Shown here: one piece after another, positions 47,975-56,239 of the stretch
Position numbering within the stretch: position 1 is the stretch's first letter
How the letters are laid out: each line of letters opens with the position of its first letter
Source: Enhygromyxa salina
GTDB taxonomy: Bacteria; Myxococcota_A; Polyangia; Nannocystales; Nannocystaceae
Assembly: GCF_002994635.1 (NCBI RefSeq)
Contig: NZ_PVNL01000069.1
Location: 108,529-172,528, forward strand
DNA: 64,000 nucleotides
Direction: 5' to 3'
Translations under genes and position numbers: made by a program
Notes under the pieces: generated by a model
What the model saw: only the letters and a program-made list of their open reading frames with translations
Database searches by the model: none
Told to the model about the DNA's origin: nothing

Positions 47975-48920
47975 AGTCGATACCGACCAGCTTGCGCGAG
48001 GCGAGGTGAAGCTGCAGCTGCTTGATCTGCGAGCCAGCGAGCTCGAGATGCAGCACCGCACGCCGAGCGGTGCGCAGCGGCGTCGGCGCGAGCTCCATGA
48101 CCAGCCCCGGCTCTCCGTTGATCTGCCGAAACTCGGTCCAGGTCGGCGGGAGCTTGGCGATGCCCAGCAATAGCTTGGCCACGGAGTCGCGGCCGCTGAC
48201 GACCTTGCGCGCGGCCAGGAACTCGCCGCCCGCGTCGGTGCAGATCCGGACGTCCTCGGCGAGCAGCTCGCTCAGCGCGGCTGGATCGCCGGAGCGGATC
48301 GCGGTCATCAGCCGCTCGATCGCCGCGTGTACGCTCGCGTCGGCGTGATCGGGCGCTCGTGGCTGGTCGTCGGTCTGGCCCCGGGCCTCGTCGAGGGCCT
48401 TGCGGGCGCGATGCAGGATCACCCGCACGTTGGCGCCGGTCAGCCCCAGAAACTCGCCGATCTCGGGGCCCGAGTAGCCGAGCACGTCACGCAAGATCAG
48501 GACCGCGCGGCCGCGTGGATCGAGGGTCTCGAGCGCGAGCAGGAACGCCAGGCGGGCGCTCTCGAGCTGGCCATAGCGAACCTCGAATTCGCTGATGTCG
48601 CCGCCGTGTCGATCGCAGGTCCAGCCCTCGACCTCGAGCAACTCCTCGACCGGGGCCGGCAGCCACGGGCCGTCGTAGGCTTGATGGCTGCGGCGACGGA
48701 GCAGATCGATCGAGAGGTTGGTGGCGACCCGGGTCAGCCACGGTCGCCACGGCCGGTCGAGCTGCTCGGGTGGGCGTTGCATCGCCCGCTCGAAGGTCGC
48801 CTGCACGAGGTCTTCGGCGTCCTGAGCGTCACCCGTCATCCGGTAGCAGACGCTCCACAGATAGCGCTGGTGTTCGGCGAACAACGCGGGCCAGGGGATG
48901 CTGGGGATGCTGGGATCCAT
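47946..48920 (-). CDS. ECF41-like sigma factor with SnoaL-like C-terminal domain
   Basis: A 324-residue protein from ATG 48920. Sigma region 2 (YLWSVCYRMTGDAQDAEDLVQATFERAM, WLTRVATNLSIDLLRRR) and region 4 (LPALETLDPRGRAVLILRDVLGYSGPEIGEFLGLTGANVRVILHRARKAL) are clear. The linker carries the DGPWLPAP motif, as in ECF41 factors (WLPEP). The last ~110 residues (AAIERLMTAIRSGDPAALSELLAEDVRICTDAGG) form a SnoaL-like domain, which in ECF41 controls the sigma activity in place of an anti-sigma factor. It ends 28 bases inside the opposite-strand hybrid kinase gene and follows a nucleotidyltransferase-fold gene by 4 bases. Confidence 0.86.
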   Translation of the reverse strand: MDPSIPSIPWPALFAEHQRYLWSVCYRMTGDAQDAEDLVQATFERAMQRPPEQLDRPWRPWLTRVATNLSIDLLRRRSHQAYDGPWLPAPVEELLEVEGWTCDRHGGDISEFEVRYGQLESARLAFLLALETLDPRGRAVLILRDVLGYSGPEIGEFLGLTGANVRVILHRARKALDEARGQTDDQPRAPDHADASVHAAIERLMTAIRSGDPAALSELLAEDVRICTDAGGEFLAARKVVSGRDSVAKLLLGIAKLPPTWTEFRQINGEPGLVMELAPTPLRTARRAVLHLELAGSQIKQLQLHLASRKLVGIDFTTRAASRP

Positions 48921-48924
48921 ACCC

Positions 48925-49986
48925 TCAGAGAATACAGAAGCGAACCATGAACGCGCGGCAGCGGCCAAACAAGAGATCGACGATCTGCTCGGCCGCGGCG
49001 TCGAGGCGCGTGGCGTTCGCGTGTAGCTCTCGGTAGATGTCCGAGGTCTCGCGGCGCTCGTAGTCGAGGTGCAGCAGCTCGTCGCGGACCTCGGCGGTGG
49101 CGAGCGCGGCCAAGAATCGGTCGAAGCAGGTGAACGGCTCGCGCGCGAGCTCGGGGGCGCCGAAGTGATCGAGCGCGGTGACCAGGCGCAGCAACGAAGG
49201 CCAGCCGACCCGTGCCGCCAGGCTCACGTCGCGCGAGGCGTCGTCGTCGATCGCGTCGACGGCCCAGCACTGCAGCGCGAGGTTGGCCAGGTGCCACAGC
49301 TTGCGGGAGTGACGAAGCTTGAGCACCCGGATCGCCCAGCTCTTGTCGAGCTCCTCGACCTTGTGGCGATAGTCCATGCACAAGGTCCGGTAGTAGCGGT
49401 GCAGATCGTTGCCGAGCGAGGTCAGGAACCGGCCGCGGGAGATCTGCGCGTCGGCGTAGGTGCGAAACACCGTGTGCTTGGTGTCGCGGCCAGCCCCGGC
49501 CAGCCACGCGCCCTCCGTGAGCAGCAGCGCGCGGTAGGTCAGGGTCTCGTTGGTGTCGACCCGGCCGCCGATGTTGTGGATCAGGCGGTGTAGATCCACC
49601 GCGTGATCGAAGGTCTTTTGGGGGATGTCGAAGCTGTCGCGCAGCCGCGCGAGCACCTCTGCGCGCAGCTGCGTGGCTTGGGCCGGGGTCACGCGCGCGC
49701 CGTCGTAGATGAACGCCAGATCGAGGTCTGACTCGGTCGAGGCCTCGAGCCGCCCGAGCGAGCCCAGCGCAAACACGGCGCAGGCCTCCCACAGCTGCGG
49801 CTGCGGGTGACCGCGGTTCAGCTCGGCCAGCTGCGCGCGGGCGAACCGGAGCCGGCCGCGGGAGAACGCCTCGGCCGTCACGATCGCGGGGATCTGAGCG
49901 GGCGACAGCCCGACGCGCGGCAGGCACTCGACGAAGGCCGAGCGCTCCACCGGGGCCGTGGCTGAGGACACGTCGTGCACGATCAA
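48925..49986 (-). CDS. Nucleotidyltransferase-fold protein (DUF294/GlnD-like)
   Basis: A 353-residue protein. Residues about 70-95 hold CAVFALGSLGRLEASTESDLDLAFIY, the GSxGRxE...SDxDL signature of the pol-beta-type nucleotidyltransferases close to DUF294 and GlnD. The Ser/Asp acidic pair (SDLDL) and a later acid should bind metal. The rest is helical (RFLTSLGNDLHRYYRTLCMDYR) without an HD or ACT domain. Its start is TTG 49986, which overlaps the stop of the HD gene by four bases (TTGA), or a GTG a few codons later. It may transfer a nucleotide to a protein or small molecule; the target is unknown. Confidence 0.78.
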   Translation of the reverse strand: MIVHDVSSATAPVERSAFVECLPRVGLSPAQIPAIVTAEAFSRGRLRFARAQLAELNRGHPQPQLWEACAVFALGSLGRLEASTESDLDLAFIYDGARVTPAQATQLRAEVLARLRDSFDIPQKTFDHAVDLHRLIHNIGGRVDTNETLTYRALLLTEGAWLAGAGRDTKHTVFRTYADAQISRGRFLTSLGNDLHRYYRTLCMDYRHKVEELDKSWAIRVLKLRHSRKLWHLANLALQCWAVDAIDDDASRDVSLAARVGWPSLLRLVTALDHFGAPELAREPFTCFDRFLAALATAEVRDELLHLDYERRETSDIYRELHANATRLDAAAEQIVDLLFGRCRAFMVRFCIL

Positions 49987-51125
49987 AACTCCGGGGCGTC
50001 GAGGCTCGTGTCGAGGCTGGGCGCCAGGCTCGGGCGCAAGCCGGGCAGGCTGAGCTGGTCCTGGCGGCGCGAGACCAGCCAGCCCTGGGTTCGCTCGTGC
50101 CGAAACCGCGTGGCCCAGCTGCGCAGGGGGAGCCCGCGCTCGCCCGGCTCGACGCCGGGATCGACGAAGTAGCGCTTGCGGGTGCGGACCAGCACGGGCC
50201 GGCGCTCACCCCCGGCGTGGGTCTGGGCGCTGCCAACGATCTCGCCGTAGGCCTCCGAGGTCCACAGCTCGTAGTCGCCGTCCTCGCCGCCGTCGAGCAG
50301 CGCGCGGGTCAGGGCCTCCGCGCCGAGCCGCCGTCGCAGCGCGGGATCGTCGAACAGATCGAGGCTGTCGAGGATCTCGGGGTCATCGCGGTCGAGCTTG
50401 GCCGCGACCAGCTCACACAGCCGCGCCTCGGCCAGGATGTTCGAGGGCAGGTTGATGACGCGGTCATAGGCGTGATCCTTGAGCGCCCAGAATCGATCCA
50501 TGGCCGGCAGGGCGGCGCGGCTGATCCCGAGCTCGCCGTCGACCCAGGTGAAGATCCGCTCGGGCAGCTTGGTCCGGCGCAGGCGAAAGTCGCGGGCGAC
50601 CCGGTGAATGCCCTCGAGCGTGTCGAGGTTGATCGGGGCCTTGAGCAGCTCGGCGAGCGGCACCAAGCTGGGATCGAGGGCCTCGCTGCGATCGATGATC
50701 GCCCAGGTCGCGTCGGGGTCGATGTTGGCTTGCTCGAGCACGGGCCGCAGTGATCGCTGGCGTGGGATCGGCCCGTCGCCGAGCACGATCCAGCGGCCCA
50801 CGTCATGGTGCGACGCGCCGAGCAGCTTGGTGAACGCAGGCTCGGCGGCGTGCGAGAGCGGGTAGTGCCCGACGTCGTGGAGCAGACACGCGGCGACGAA
50901 CAAGCGCGCGAGCTCGGGCTGCAGCTCGAGCGACACCGACGCCTCGCGGGCCAAGGTCGCGACCCCGAACGAGTGCTCGAGCCGGGTCGAGGCCCGGCGG
51001 CTGCGCGGGTGGGCGTCGAGGGTGCCGAGGAAGCTGATCCGACCGAGGCGCGCGAGCCAGGGGCTGGCCAGCAAGCTGTCGCCGAGGAGCTCGACCAGCC
51101 GAGCGCGCTGTTGGGCGGTGTTCAT
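49983..51125 (-). CDS. HD-superfamily phosphohydrolase (SAMHD1/dGTPase-like)
   Basis: A 380-residue soluble protein. The HD residues are His in STRLEHSFGVATLA and the His-Asp pair in AACLLHDVGHYPLSHAAEP, the arrangement of dNTP triphosphohydrolases and related HD proteins (HSxGV ... LHDxGHxPxSH). The C-terminal part contains strands with RRPVLVRTRKRYFVDPG. The start ATG 51125 gives a complete domain. It is the upstream gene of a coupled pair with the nucleotidyltransferase-fold protein. GlnD has both domains in one polypeptide, in the order nucleotidyltransferase-HD; here they are separate and the order is reversed. The substrate is not known. Confidence 0.82.
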   Translation of the reverse strand: MNTAQQRARLVELLGDSLLASPWLARLGRISFLGTLDAHPRSRRASTRLEHSFGVATLAREASVSLELQPELARLFVAACLLHDVGHYPLSHAAEPAFTKLLGASHHDVGRWIVLGDGPIPRQRSLRPVLEQANIDPDATWAIIDRSEALDPSLVPLAELLKAPINLDTLEGIHRVARDFRLRRTKLPERIFTWVDGELGISRAALPAMDRFWALKDHAYDRVINLPSNILAEARLCELVAAKLDRDDPEILDSLDLFDDPALRRRLGAEALTRALLDGGEDGDYELWTSEAYGEIVGSAQTHAGGERRPVLVRTRKRYFVDPGVEPGERGLPLRSWATRFRHERTQGWLVSRRQDQLSLPGLRPSLAPSLDTSLDAPEF

Positions 51126-51173
51126 CCTGGCGGGTCAGCGCTGGGAGTCTATCGCGGGTCCGGATCGGGCGGT

Positions 51174-52301
51174 TCAGCCGCCGCCACAGCCACCACACGA
51201 GGCGCCGCAGCTGGCGTCGACATCGCCGACGTCGGGGCCGGACGCGTCCGAGGTCGCGCCCGTCAGGTTGCTCGAGTCACCGCCGAACCCGACCGTGAGT
51301 CGGGGATCGCCGGCCTCGCCTGGATCTTGTCCGCCGAAGCTGGGGATCTGCGGATCCACGACGACCGCGTCTTCGCTGAGCTGGACGAGGCCGGCGAGGC
51401 CACCGTCGAGCGGCTGGTCCGGCTCGACACGGGCGCCGTTGGGATCGACCACCTCGAACGCCAGCCCCTGCCAGCCGCGGCCAGCGGCGATCTCGGCCAG
51501 GGTCACCCACGCCACGAAGTCGAAGTAGGGATCGTAGTAGTAGTGATAGAAGGGCGAGTCGTAGGCGCCCTTGCGATCCGAGATCGGGAGCGGGCGATAC
51601 TTGGGCAGGCGCACGCCCGAGCCCCAAGTCAGGCTCCGGAAGTGATTGAGCTGGCGCGGGCCTGGACGGATCAGCCGCAGCTCGACCGGGGTCAGCGAGC
51701 TCGCCAGGCACAGCGGGCCGAGCTGCGACGCGAGCGCTCGCTCGGTCTCGCTGACCAGCGCCGTGAAGCGATCGCGGGCGGCCAGCAGCTCCGACGCGTC
51801 AGCTGCGACCGTCCGCAGCCGCTGCGCGTAGCTCAGCGGCGAGTCACCCCGAGCGACCTGCATGCTGTCGAGCCGGGCCGCGAACCGCAGGCTCAGCTCC
51901 GGGGCGCTCGCGGGGACTCGCCGGGCGAGCGTGACGTCGACGAGGGTGCGCAGCCCGTCCCGGCGGTCGGACAGGGTCAGCGTCATGGTCTCGAACTCGC
52001 GCTCGAGCACGCCGCGCTCGTCGAGCTCGGCGACCGCGATCGCGAGGTCGCCCGAGTCTTCGGCGGTGTCCACGTACACGCTCTTGCGGTCGACGATCAC
52101 GTTGAGCAGATCGCTGACGCCGACCTGCGCGAGGGCCTCGGTGATCGGCTTGAACACGCTCAGCCCGGTGATCGCGGCGACGTCGTGGGTGGGGACGCGA
52201 TCGAGCTGGCGGCCGATCAGGCGCGAGAACCAGTCGAGCAAGGTCCGCTCGCGCAGCTCCGGCTCGCTGGGAAGATCGATGTGGATCGTCGCATGCAACA
52301 T
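51174..52301 (-). CDS. Unknown protein with Cys/Gly-rich C-terminal tail
   Basis: A 375-residue protein from ATG 52301; no signal or membrane segment. Its main body is mixed alpha/beta: THDVAAITGLSVFKPITEAL, then LNVIVDRKSVYVDTAE, LSYAQRLRTVAADASELLAA and FYHYYYDPYFDFVAWVTLAEIAAG. The last 40 residues switch to a low-complexity tail ending SCGASCGGCGGG, which could bind metal or be a recognition tag for processing. I do not recognise the family. It lies between the PPTase gene (41 bases upstream) and the HD gene (48 bases downstream), all on the minus strand. Confidence 0.6.
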   Translation of the reverse strand: MLHATIHIDLPSEPELRERTLLDWFSRLIGRQLDRVPTHDVAAITGLSVFKPITEALAQVGVSDLLNVIVDRKSVYVDTAEDSGDLAIAVAELDERGVLEREFETMTLTLSDRRDGLRTLVDVTLARRVPASAPELSLRFAARLDSMQVARGDSPLSYAQRLRTVAADASELLAARDRFTALVSETERALASQLGPLCLASSLTPVELRLIRPGPRQLNHFRSLTWGSGVRLPKYRPLPISDRKGAYDSPFYHYYYDPYFDFVAWVTLAEIAAGRGWQGLAFEVVDPNGARVEPDQPLDGGLAGLVQLSEDAVVVDPQIPSFGGQDPGEAGDPRLTVGFGGDSSNLTGATSDASGPDVGDVDASCGASCGGCGGG

Positions 52302-52342
52302 GGGTGACGACCCGACTGTAGCAGGTGCCCTCGACGGGCCAC

Positions 52343-53131
52343 TCAGGTCGCGGACGAGTAGGTGGCCCGGGACGTCGGCGCTGGAGCGGAGCAGGGCGCA
52401 AAAAAGTGGCGCAGCTCGAGCTCGGGGCCGCTCCAACAAGCCGCGGCCGCGTAGCCCGCCGGGCACGGCACGTCGATCATGCGCCAGCGGCTCGGGTGGT
52501 CGCCGGCTCGTGTGGTCCGCAGCAACCGGGCCGGCTCGCCGCGTCCAAAGCTGATCGAGAACGCTGACGACGCGAAGCTCAGGCCGGTGCCGATCGCCTT
52601 GAGATAGGCTTCTTTGCGGGTCCACGCCCGATAGAACGCCGCGGGGTGCTCGGCGACAGGGAGCCGGCGGAACACCTCGACCTCATCTGGCGCGAAGAAG
52701 CTCTCGGCGATCGACGCGAACTCGCGACTTGGGCGGGTCTCCTCGACGTCGACCCCGAGCTGCTCGTCTGCGGCGCCAAAGATCACGCCGACGAGCCCGA
52801 CCGTGCCGGAGTGCGAGAGGTTGAAGCACAGCGGCGCCGGCCCGCGCTCGGGATCGGGTAGCAGCGCCGGCTTGCCCTGCTCGCCGTACGCGAAGCACAG
52901 CGCGCCCGGATCGGCGTCGAGGTAGCAAGCGAGGATCCGGCGCAGCTCCGCGCGGGCCCGGTAGGACTGGCGCTGCTTGGACTCGATGATGATGCGGTCG
53001 GCCTTGGCGGTCTCCTCGACCGTGAGCAGGTCGCGGTCTGACTCGCTGATCGGTCGCGCCAGGTCGATCTCCCACAGATCCAACACGCCCGCGCGCGGCG
53101 TGAAGGCGTCGGCGAGCTGCGGTCGGATCAC
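52343..53131 (-). CDS. Sfp-type 4'-phosphopantetheinyl transferase
   Basis: A 262-residue enzyme from GTG 53131. It should attach 4'-phosphopantetheine to carrier proteins of polyketide, peptide or fatty acid synthases. Signature blocks are KPALLPDP with CFNLSHSGTVGLVGV, GVDVEETRP (metal-binding Asp and Glu) and FYRAWTRKEAYLKAIGTGLS (Glu and Lys). Size and motif order fit the Sfp/Gsp subgroup. No PKS or NRPS genes are visible in the window, so it may serve distant clusters. The gene is divergent from the acyl-CoA dehydrogenase gene, with about 127 bases between. Confidence 0.93.
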   Translation of the reverse strand: MIRPQLADAFTPRAGVLDLWEIDLARPISESDRDLLTVEETAKADRIIIESKQRQSYRARAELRRILACYLDADPGALCFAYGEQGKPALLPDPERGPAPLCFNLSHSGTVGLVGVIFGAADEQLGVDVEETRPSREFASIAESFFAPDEVEVFRRLPVAEHPAAFYRAWTRKEAYLKAIGTGLSFASSAFSISFGRGEPARLLRTTRAGDHPSRWRMIDVPCPAGYAAAACWSGPELELRHFFAPCSAPAPTSRATYSSAT

Positions 53132-53258
53132 CAGCGCCGAGCTCCGTTCTGTGCCCGCCTCGGCGTGACGCCGCGTGGGCCCCGGGCGAGCGTGGAGGTG
53201 GGAGACACGCGCAGTGGTGGCACGGCTTAGGTGTACACTGCGGCGCCGAGGTACGCAG

Positions 53259-54401
53259 GTGAAGCGCGAGCTGTTCGACGAAGATCACGAAATTTATCGC
53301 CAGAGCGTCCGCGAGTTCATGCGCCGCGAGGTCGTCCCCAAGCAAGAGCAGTGGATGGCCGACGGCAGCGTGGATCGCGAGACATGGCGGTCAGCTGGTG
53401 AAGCCGGGCTGCTGTGCCCGTGGGTGGAGGAGCGCTGGGGCGGGCCCGGCGGAGACTTCTTGCATTCGGTGATCGTCTGCGAGGAGCTCGCGCGCGTGTA
53501 CGAGTCTGGGTTTGCGATCCCGCTCCACTCCGACATCGTCGTGCCCTACATTCACAGCTTTGGGGACGACGCGCAGCGGGAGCGGTGGTTGGCCGGGTGC
53601 GTCAGCGGTGAGCTGATCAGCGCGATCGCCATGACCGAGCCCGACACCGGCTCGGACCTCGCGGCGATCCGCACCACCGCCAGGCGCGACGGTGACGAGT
53701 ACGTGATCAACGGCTCGAAGACCTTCATCTCGAACGGGTTCTTGTGTGATCTGGTGATCGTCGCGGCCAAGACCGAGAACTCCGAGGATCCGCACCGCGC
53801 GGTCTCGCTGTTCGTGGTCGAGGGCGGCACGCCGGGCTTCATTCGGTCCAAGAAGCTGGCCAAGATGGGGCTGGCCTCGCAAGACACCGCCGAGATCGCG
53901 TTCGAGGACTGCCGGATCCCCGCCGCCAACCGGCTCGGCGCCGAGGGGGCCGGGTTCATGATGCTGATGCAGAAGCTGCAGCAAGAGCGGCTCGTCGTCG
54001 GTGTGATCTGCCAGAGCGCGGCCGAGCAGGTGCTCACCGACACCATCGCCTACGCCAAGCAGCGCGCCGCGTTTGGACGGCCGATCATCAAGTTCCAGAA
54101 CACCCAGTTCAAGCTGGCGGAGTGCGCGACCGAGGTCGAGGTCGGACGGCATTTTTGCGACGCCGTGATCCGCCGTCACGCGGCCGGCGAGTACCTCGTG
54201 AAGGAGTGCTCGATGTCCAAGCTCTGGCACTCGGAGATGCTCGGTCGGGTAGTCGACGAGTGCCTGCAGTTCTATGGCGGATACGGCTATATGCTCGAGT
54301 ATCCGATCTCACGCGCGTACATCGACGCTCGGGTCCAGCGGATCTACGCCGGCACCAACGAGATCATGAAGGTGATCATCGCCAAGCAAATGGGGATCTG
54401 A
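53259..54401 (+). CDS. Acyl-CoA dehydrogenase
   Basis: A 380-residue FAD enzyme from GTG 53259. It oxidises the alpha-beta bond of acyl-CoA and hands electrons to ETF. Features include ISAIAMTEPDTGSDLAAI (FAD/substrate loop), TKTFISNG-like GSKTFISNGFLCD, KQRAAFGRPIIKFQ, FYGGYGYMLEYPISR and YAGTNEIMKVII. The position used as base in MCAD (Glu in YEGT) is Ala here; a Glu in QQERLVVG at about residue 245 matches the alternative base of LCAD and isovaleryl-CoA dehydrogenase. Chain length specificity is not determinable. It is alone on its strand. Confidence 0.92.
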   Translation: MKRELFDEDHEIYRQSVREFMRREVVPKQEQWMADGSVDRETWRSAGEAGLLCPWVEERWGGPGGDFLHSVIVCEELARVYESGFAIPLHSDIVVPYIHSFGDDAQRERWLAGCVSGELISAIAMTEPDTGSDLAAIRTTARRDGDEYVINGSKTFISNGFLCDLVIVAAKTENSEDPHRAVSLFVVEGGTPGFIRSKKLAKMGLASQDTAEIAFEDCRIPAANRLGAEGAGFMMLMQKLQQERLVVGVICQSAAEQVLTDTIAYAKQRAAFGRPIIKFQNTQFKLAECATEVEVGRHFCDAVIRRHAAGEYLVKECSMSKLWHSEMLGRVVDECLQFYGGYGYMLEYPISRAYIDARVQRIYAGTNEIMKVIIAKQMGI

Positions 54402-54679
54402 GCTGGCGCTGACCGGGGGCGCCGGCCTCGCGCACGCTACGCGCACGGCTCGCAGCGCATGGCTGCCAAAAGAAAAATGGTTTGTGTCGTGGCGCGACGG
54501 CTCGCCAAAACCCGGGCGGCGTCCGGGAACGTCAACCCACGCACGCGCGCTGTCGCGCTCGGCATCGCTCCTCGCTGGTTCGGTCTGCGGACCGTGGTAG
54601 CGTGGTCTCGGGATCGCAGAGTGCCAGCTAGCAATCAGGCAGCGCTGCGGGCCCGCAAGCCCCACCCGAGAGTTCGAGC

Positions 54680-55012
54680 ATGGCGAAACCTTCGAACCGC
54701 ATTCAGATCCTCACCTGGGCCGACTTCGACGATTTCTGGCAGGCGCTCGAGGAGTCTCACGAGCAGACGCCGTACACGTTCGACGCGTACGACGAAGAGG
54801 TCGCCCGCATCGCCTTCAAGGCTGGCCGCGAGAGCATGCGGCGCCAGGTCGTGGCGATGGTCGAGCACATGCTCGAGTCACGCCGCGCCGAGCTGCCAGG
54901 GTTGCGCGTCGATCCGGGCGGGGAGCAAGCCGTGACCGCGGAGGTTGGGCGCGCGGTGCTGCGCGAGATCGCCGACGACGTCAGCTCGCTCATCCGCGCC
55001 GAAGACAACTAG
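54680..55012 (+). CDS. Small helical protein of unknown function
   Basis: A 110-residue soluble protein, mostly helical and acidic: WADFDDFWQALEESHEQTP, ARIAFKAGRESMRRQVVAM and VGRAVLREIADDVSSLIRAEDN. No signal, membrane segment or metal motif is seen. The start at ATG 54680 follows a 278-base gap after the acyl-CoA dehydrogenase. The following gap contains an imperfect repeat. I do not recognise a family. Confidence 0.55.
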   Translation: MAKPSNRIQILTWADFDDFWQALEESHEQTPYTFDAYDEEVARIAFKAGRESMRRQVVAMVEHMLESRRAELPGLRVDPGGEQAVTAEVGRAVLREIADDVSSLIRAEDN

Positions 55013-55088
55013 TTTTGACCCCCGTGGGCGCACTGCACTTTGCCGAAGGCGGACGCTTCGCGTCCGGTCGGTCGCTTGCGCTCCCTCG

Positions 55089-55210
55089 TCGGGGCGGTCT
55101 GCTGTGCGCATGGGCATGTGTGGCCCCCTAGGAGGGGGCTCGATCTCTCGAGCGGGCGTCTCTAGCTCTACCTCATCGGGGCGGGCTGCTGTGCGCTTGG
55201 GCATGTGTGG
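55089..55210. repeat. Imperfect 35-base direct repeat with strong hairpin between
   Basis: Two 35-base copies, 33 identical (tcggggcgg-T/G-ctgctgtgcgc-A/T-tgggcatgtgtgg), lie at 55089-55123 and 55176-55210. Just after the first copy is a perfect 7-base-pair stem gccccct-agg-agggggc at 55123-55139. On the minus strand the repeats would read a short repeated GPHMP-RTA-RPDE pattern, but there is no sign of translation. It sits in a non-coding gap between a small plus-strand gene and a convergent lipoprotein gene. It could be a mobile small repeat of the genome or a 3' end structure. Confidence 0.75.
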
Positions 55211-55268
55211 GCCTTTGACTCTCACAGAGAGGTTGGTACCTCGCGTGCTGCGGCCGCTTCGCGGGCGG

Positions 55269-56015
55269 CTAATTGGGGAGCTCGAGTTTGGGGAGGTGGC
55301 TGCGGCCGCGGCCCTCCCAGGCGCGTAGGCTGAGCTCGAGGGCGAGCTCGGTGAAGCTCAGTAGTTCGAGTAATTCGCGCTCGGTGGCGGGCTCGAGCGA
55401 GGCGCCGTCTTGGAGCTGTGCGCCGAGCAGGTTGAGGTCGGATCCGATCGCTCGGGCGCGACGTAGTTGGGCGAGCTCGGGGCCGCGGGATCCCTGCTTG
55501 GCGCTCCATGCCTCGCCGACGAGGGCTCCGGCGGTGTCGAGGTGGACGCGCCAGGTGGCGGAGCGTCCGCCGACGATCGCTTCGCCGCGCAGGCCGTCGA
55601 CGGTTGACCACGCGTCGATCTGGGCGGGGGGACCGTCGAAGTCGTCGAGGACGATGCTGGCGGCGGGACCTCCGAGCGAGCCGCCGAGGGGGCGAATGTG
55701 GAGGCGGCCCGCGATCTGGCCGCCGGGGTCGACGACGACCAGCGCGAGCTCGCTCGGGCCCCCGAGCACCACGCGGTAGTGGGCGTGGGCGGGGAGCAGC
55801 GCGGCGGTGCGCGATGACGGCTGGGACTCGAGCGCGAGGTGTCGCCCGTGGCCGATCCCGTGGGCGATGGTCGGGCCCAACGGGAGCTGCGGGGCGAGAG
55901 GCGGCGGATGGAGCGAGGCGATGTCGCTCGAGACTCCGCAGGCGGCCGAGAACAGGACGCAGGCGAGGAGGAGCAGTGTATTGAGGATGCGTCCATGTCG
56001 GGTTGAGCTGGGCAT
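55269..56015 (-). CDS. Lipoprotein of unknown function
   Basis: A 248-residue predicted lipoprotein: signal ending FSAAC with Cys26. The start ATG 56015 has a good ribosome site (AGGAG, 9 bases before). The mature part starts with a Pro/Leu-rich stretch, then strands such as HYRVVLGGPSELALVVVDPGG and LHIRPLGGSLGGPAASIVL and helices RELLELLSFTELALELSLRAWEG. No motif is recognised. Its 5' end diverges from the M15 lipoprotein gene across 224 bases; the 3' end is next to the repeat at 55089-55210. Confidence 0.65.
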   Translation of the reverse strand: MPSSTRHGRILNTLLLLACVLFSAACGVSSDIASLHPPPLAPQLPLGPTIAHGIGHGRHLALESQPSSRTAALLPAHAHYRVVLGGPSELALVVVDPGGQIAGRLHIRPLGGSLGGPAASIVLDDFDGPPAQIDAWSTVDGLRGEAIVGGRSATWRVHLDTAGALVGEAWSAKQGSRGPELAQLRRARAIGSDLNLLGAQLQDGASLEPATERELLELLSFTELALELSLRAWEGRGRSHLPKLELPN

Positions 56016-56239
56016 GATGTCGGTCTCCTGGGCGCGCCCGAGGGACGCCTTCGACATCTCTTCGGCCCCCGCCGGGCCGGTTTTCAAGCTATCTGCAGGG
56101 TCGGGACGAAACTCGACCGATCCTCGCGGGAGCGGGTGTGCGCCCCCAAGTGGCTCGAGCTCCGACCGATGCCCGAGGAGCCTGACCCGAGCTGAAAACA
56201 GAGTTGCCGTGGTGGCGGACTCGGACGACCATCACCACC
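56016..56239. promoter_or_regulatory. Divergent promoter region between two lipoprotein genes
   Basis: A 224-base gap between divergent starts 56015 (minus) and 56240 (plus), so it should carry both promoters. Nothing coding is apparent. I could not place -10/-35 elements reliably. Confidence 0.35.

Noticed and set aside
52343..53131. Evidence for a PKS/NRPS cluster
   Set aside because: Only the PPTase is present; no carrier, ketosynthase, adenylation or condensation domain is seen in the window.
55089..55210. Possible CRISPR-like array
   Set aside because: There are only two imperfect copies, with no third repeat, no regular spacer and no cas genes nearby.
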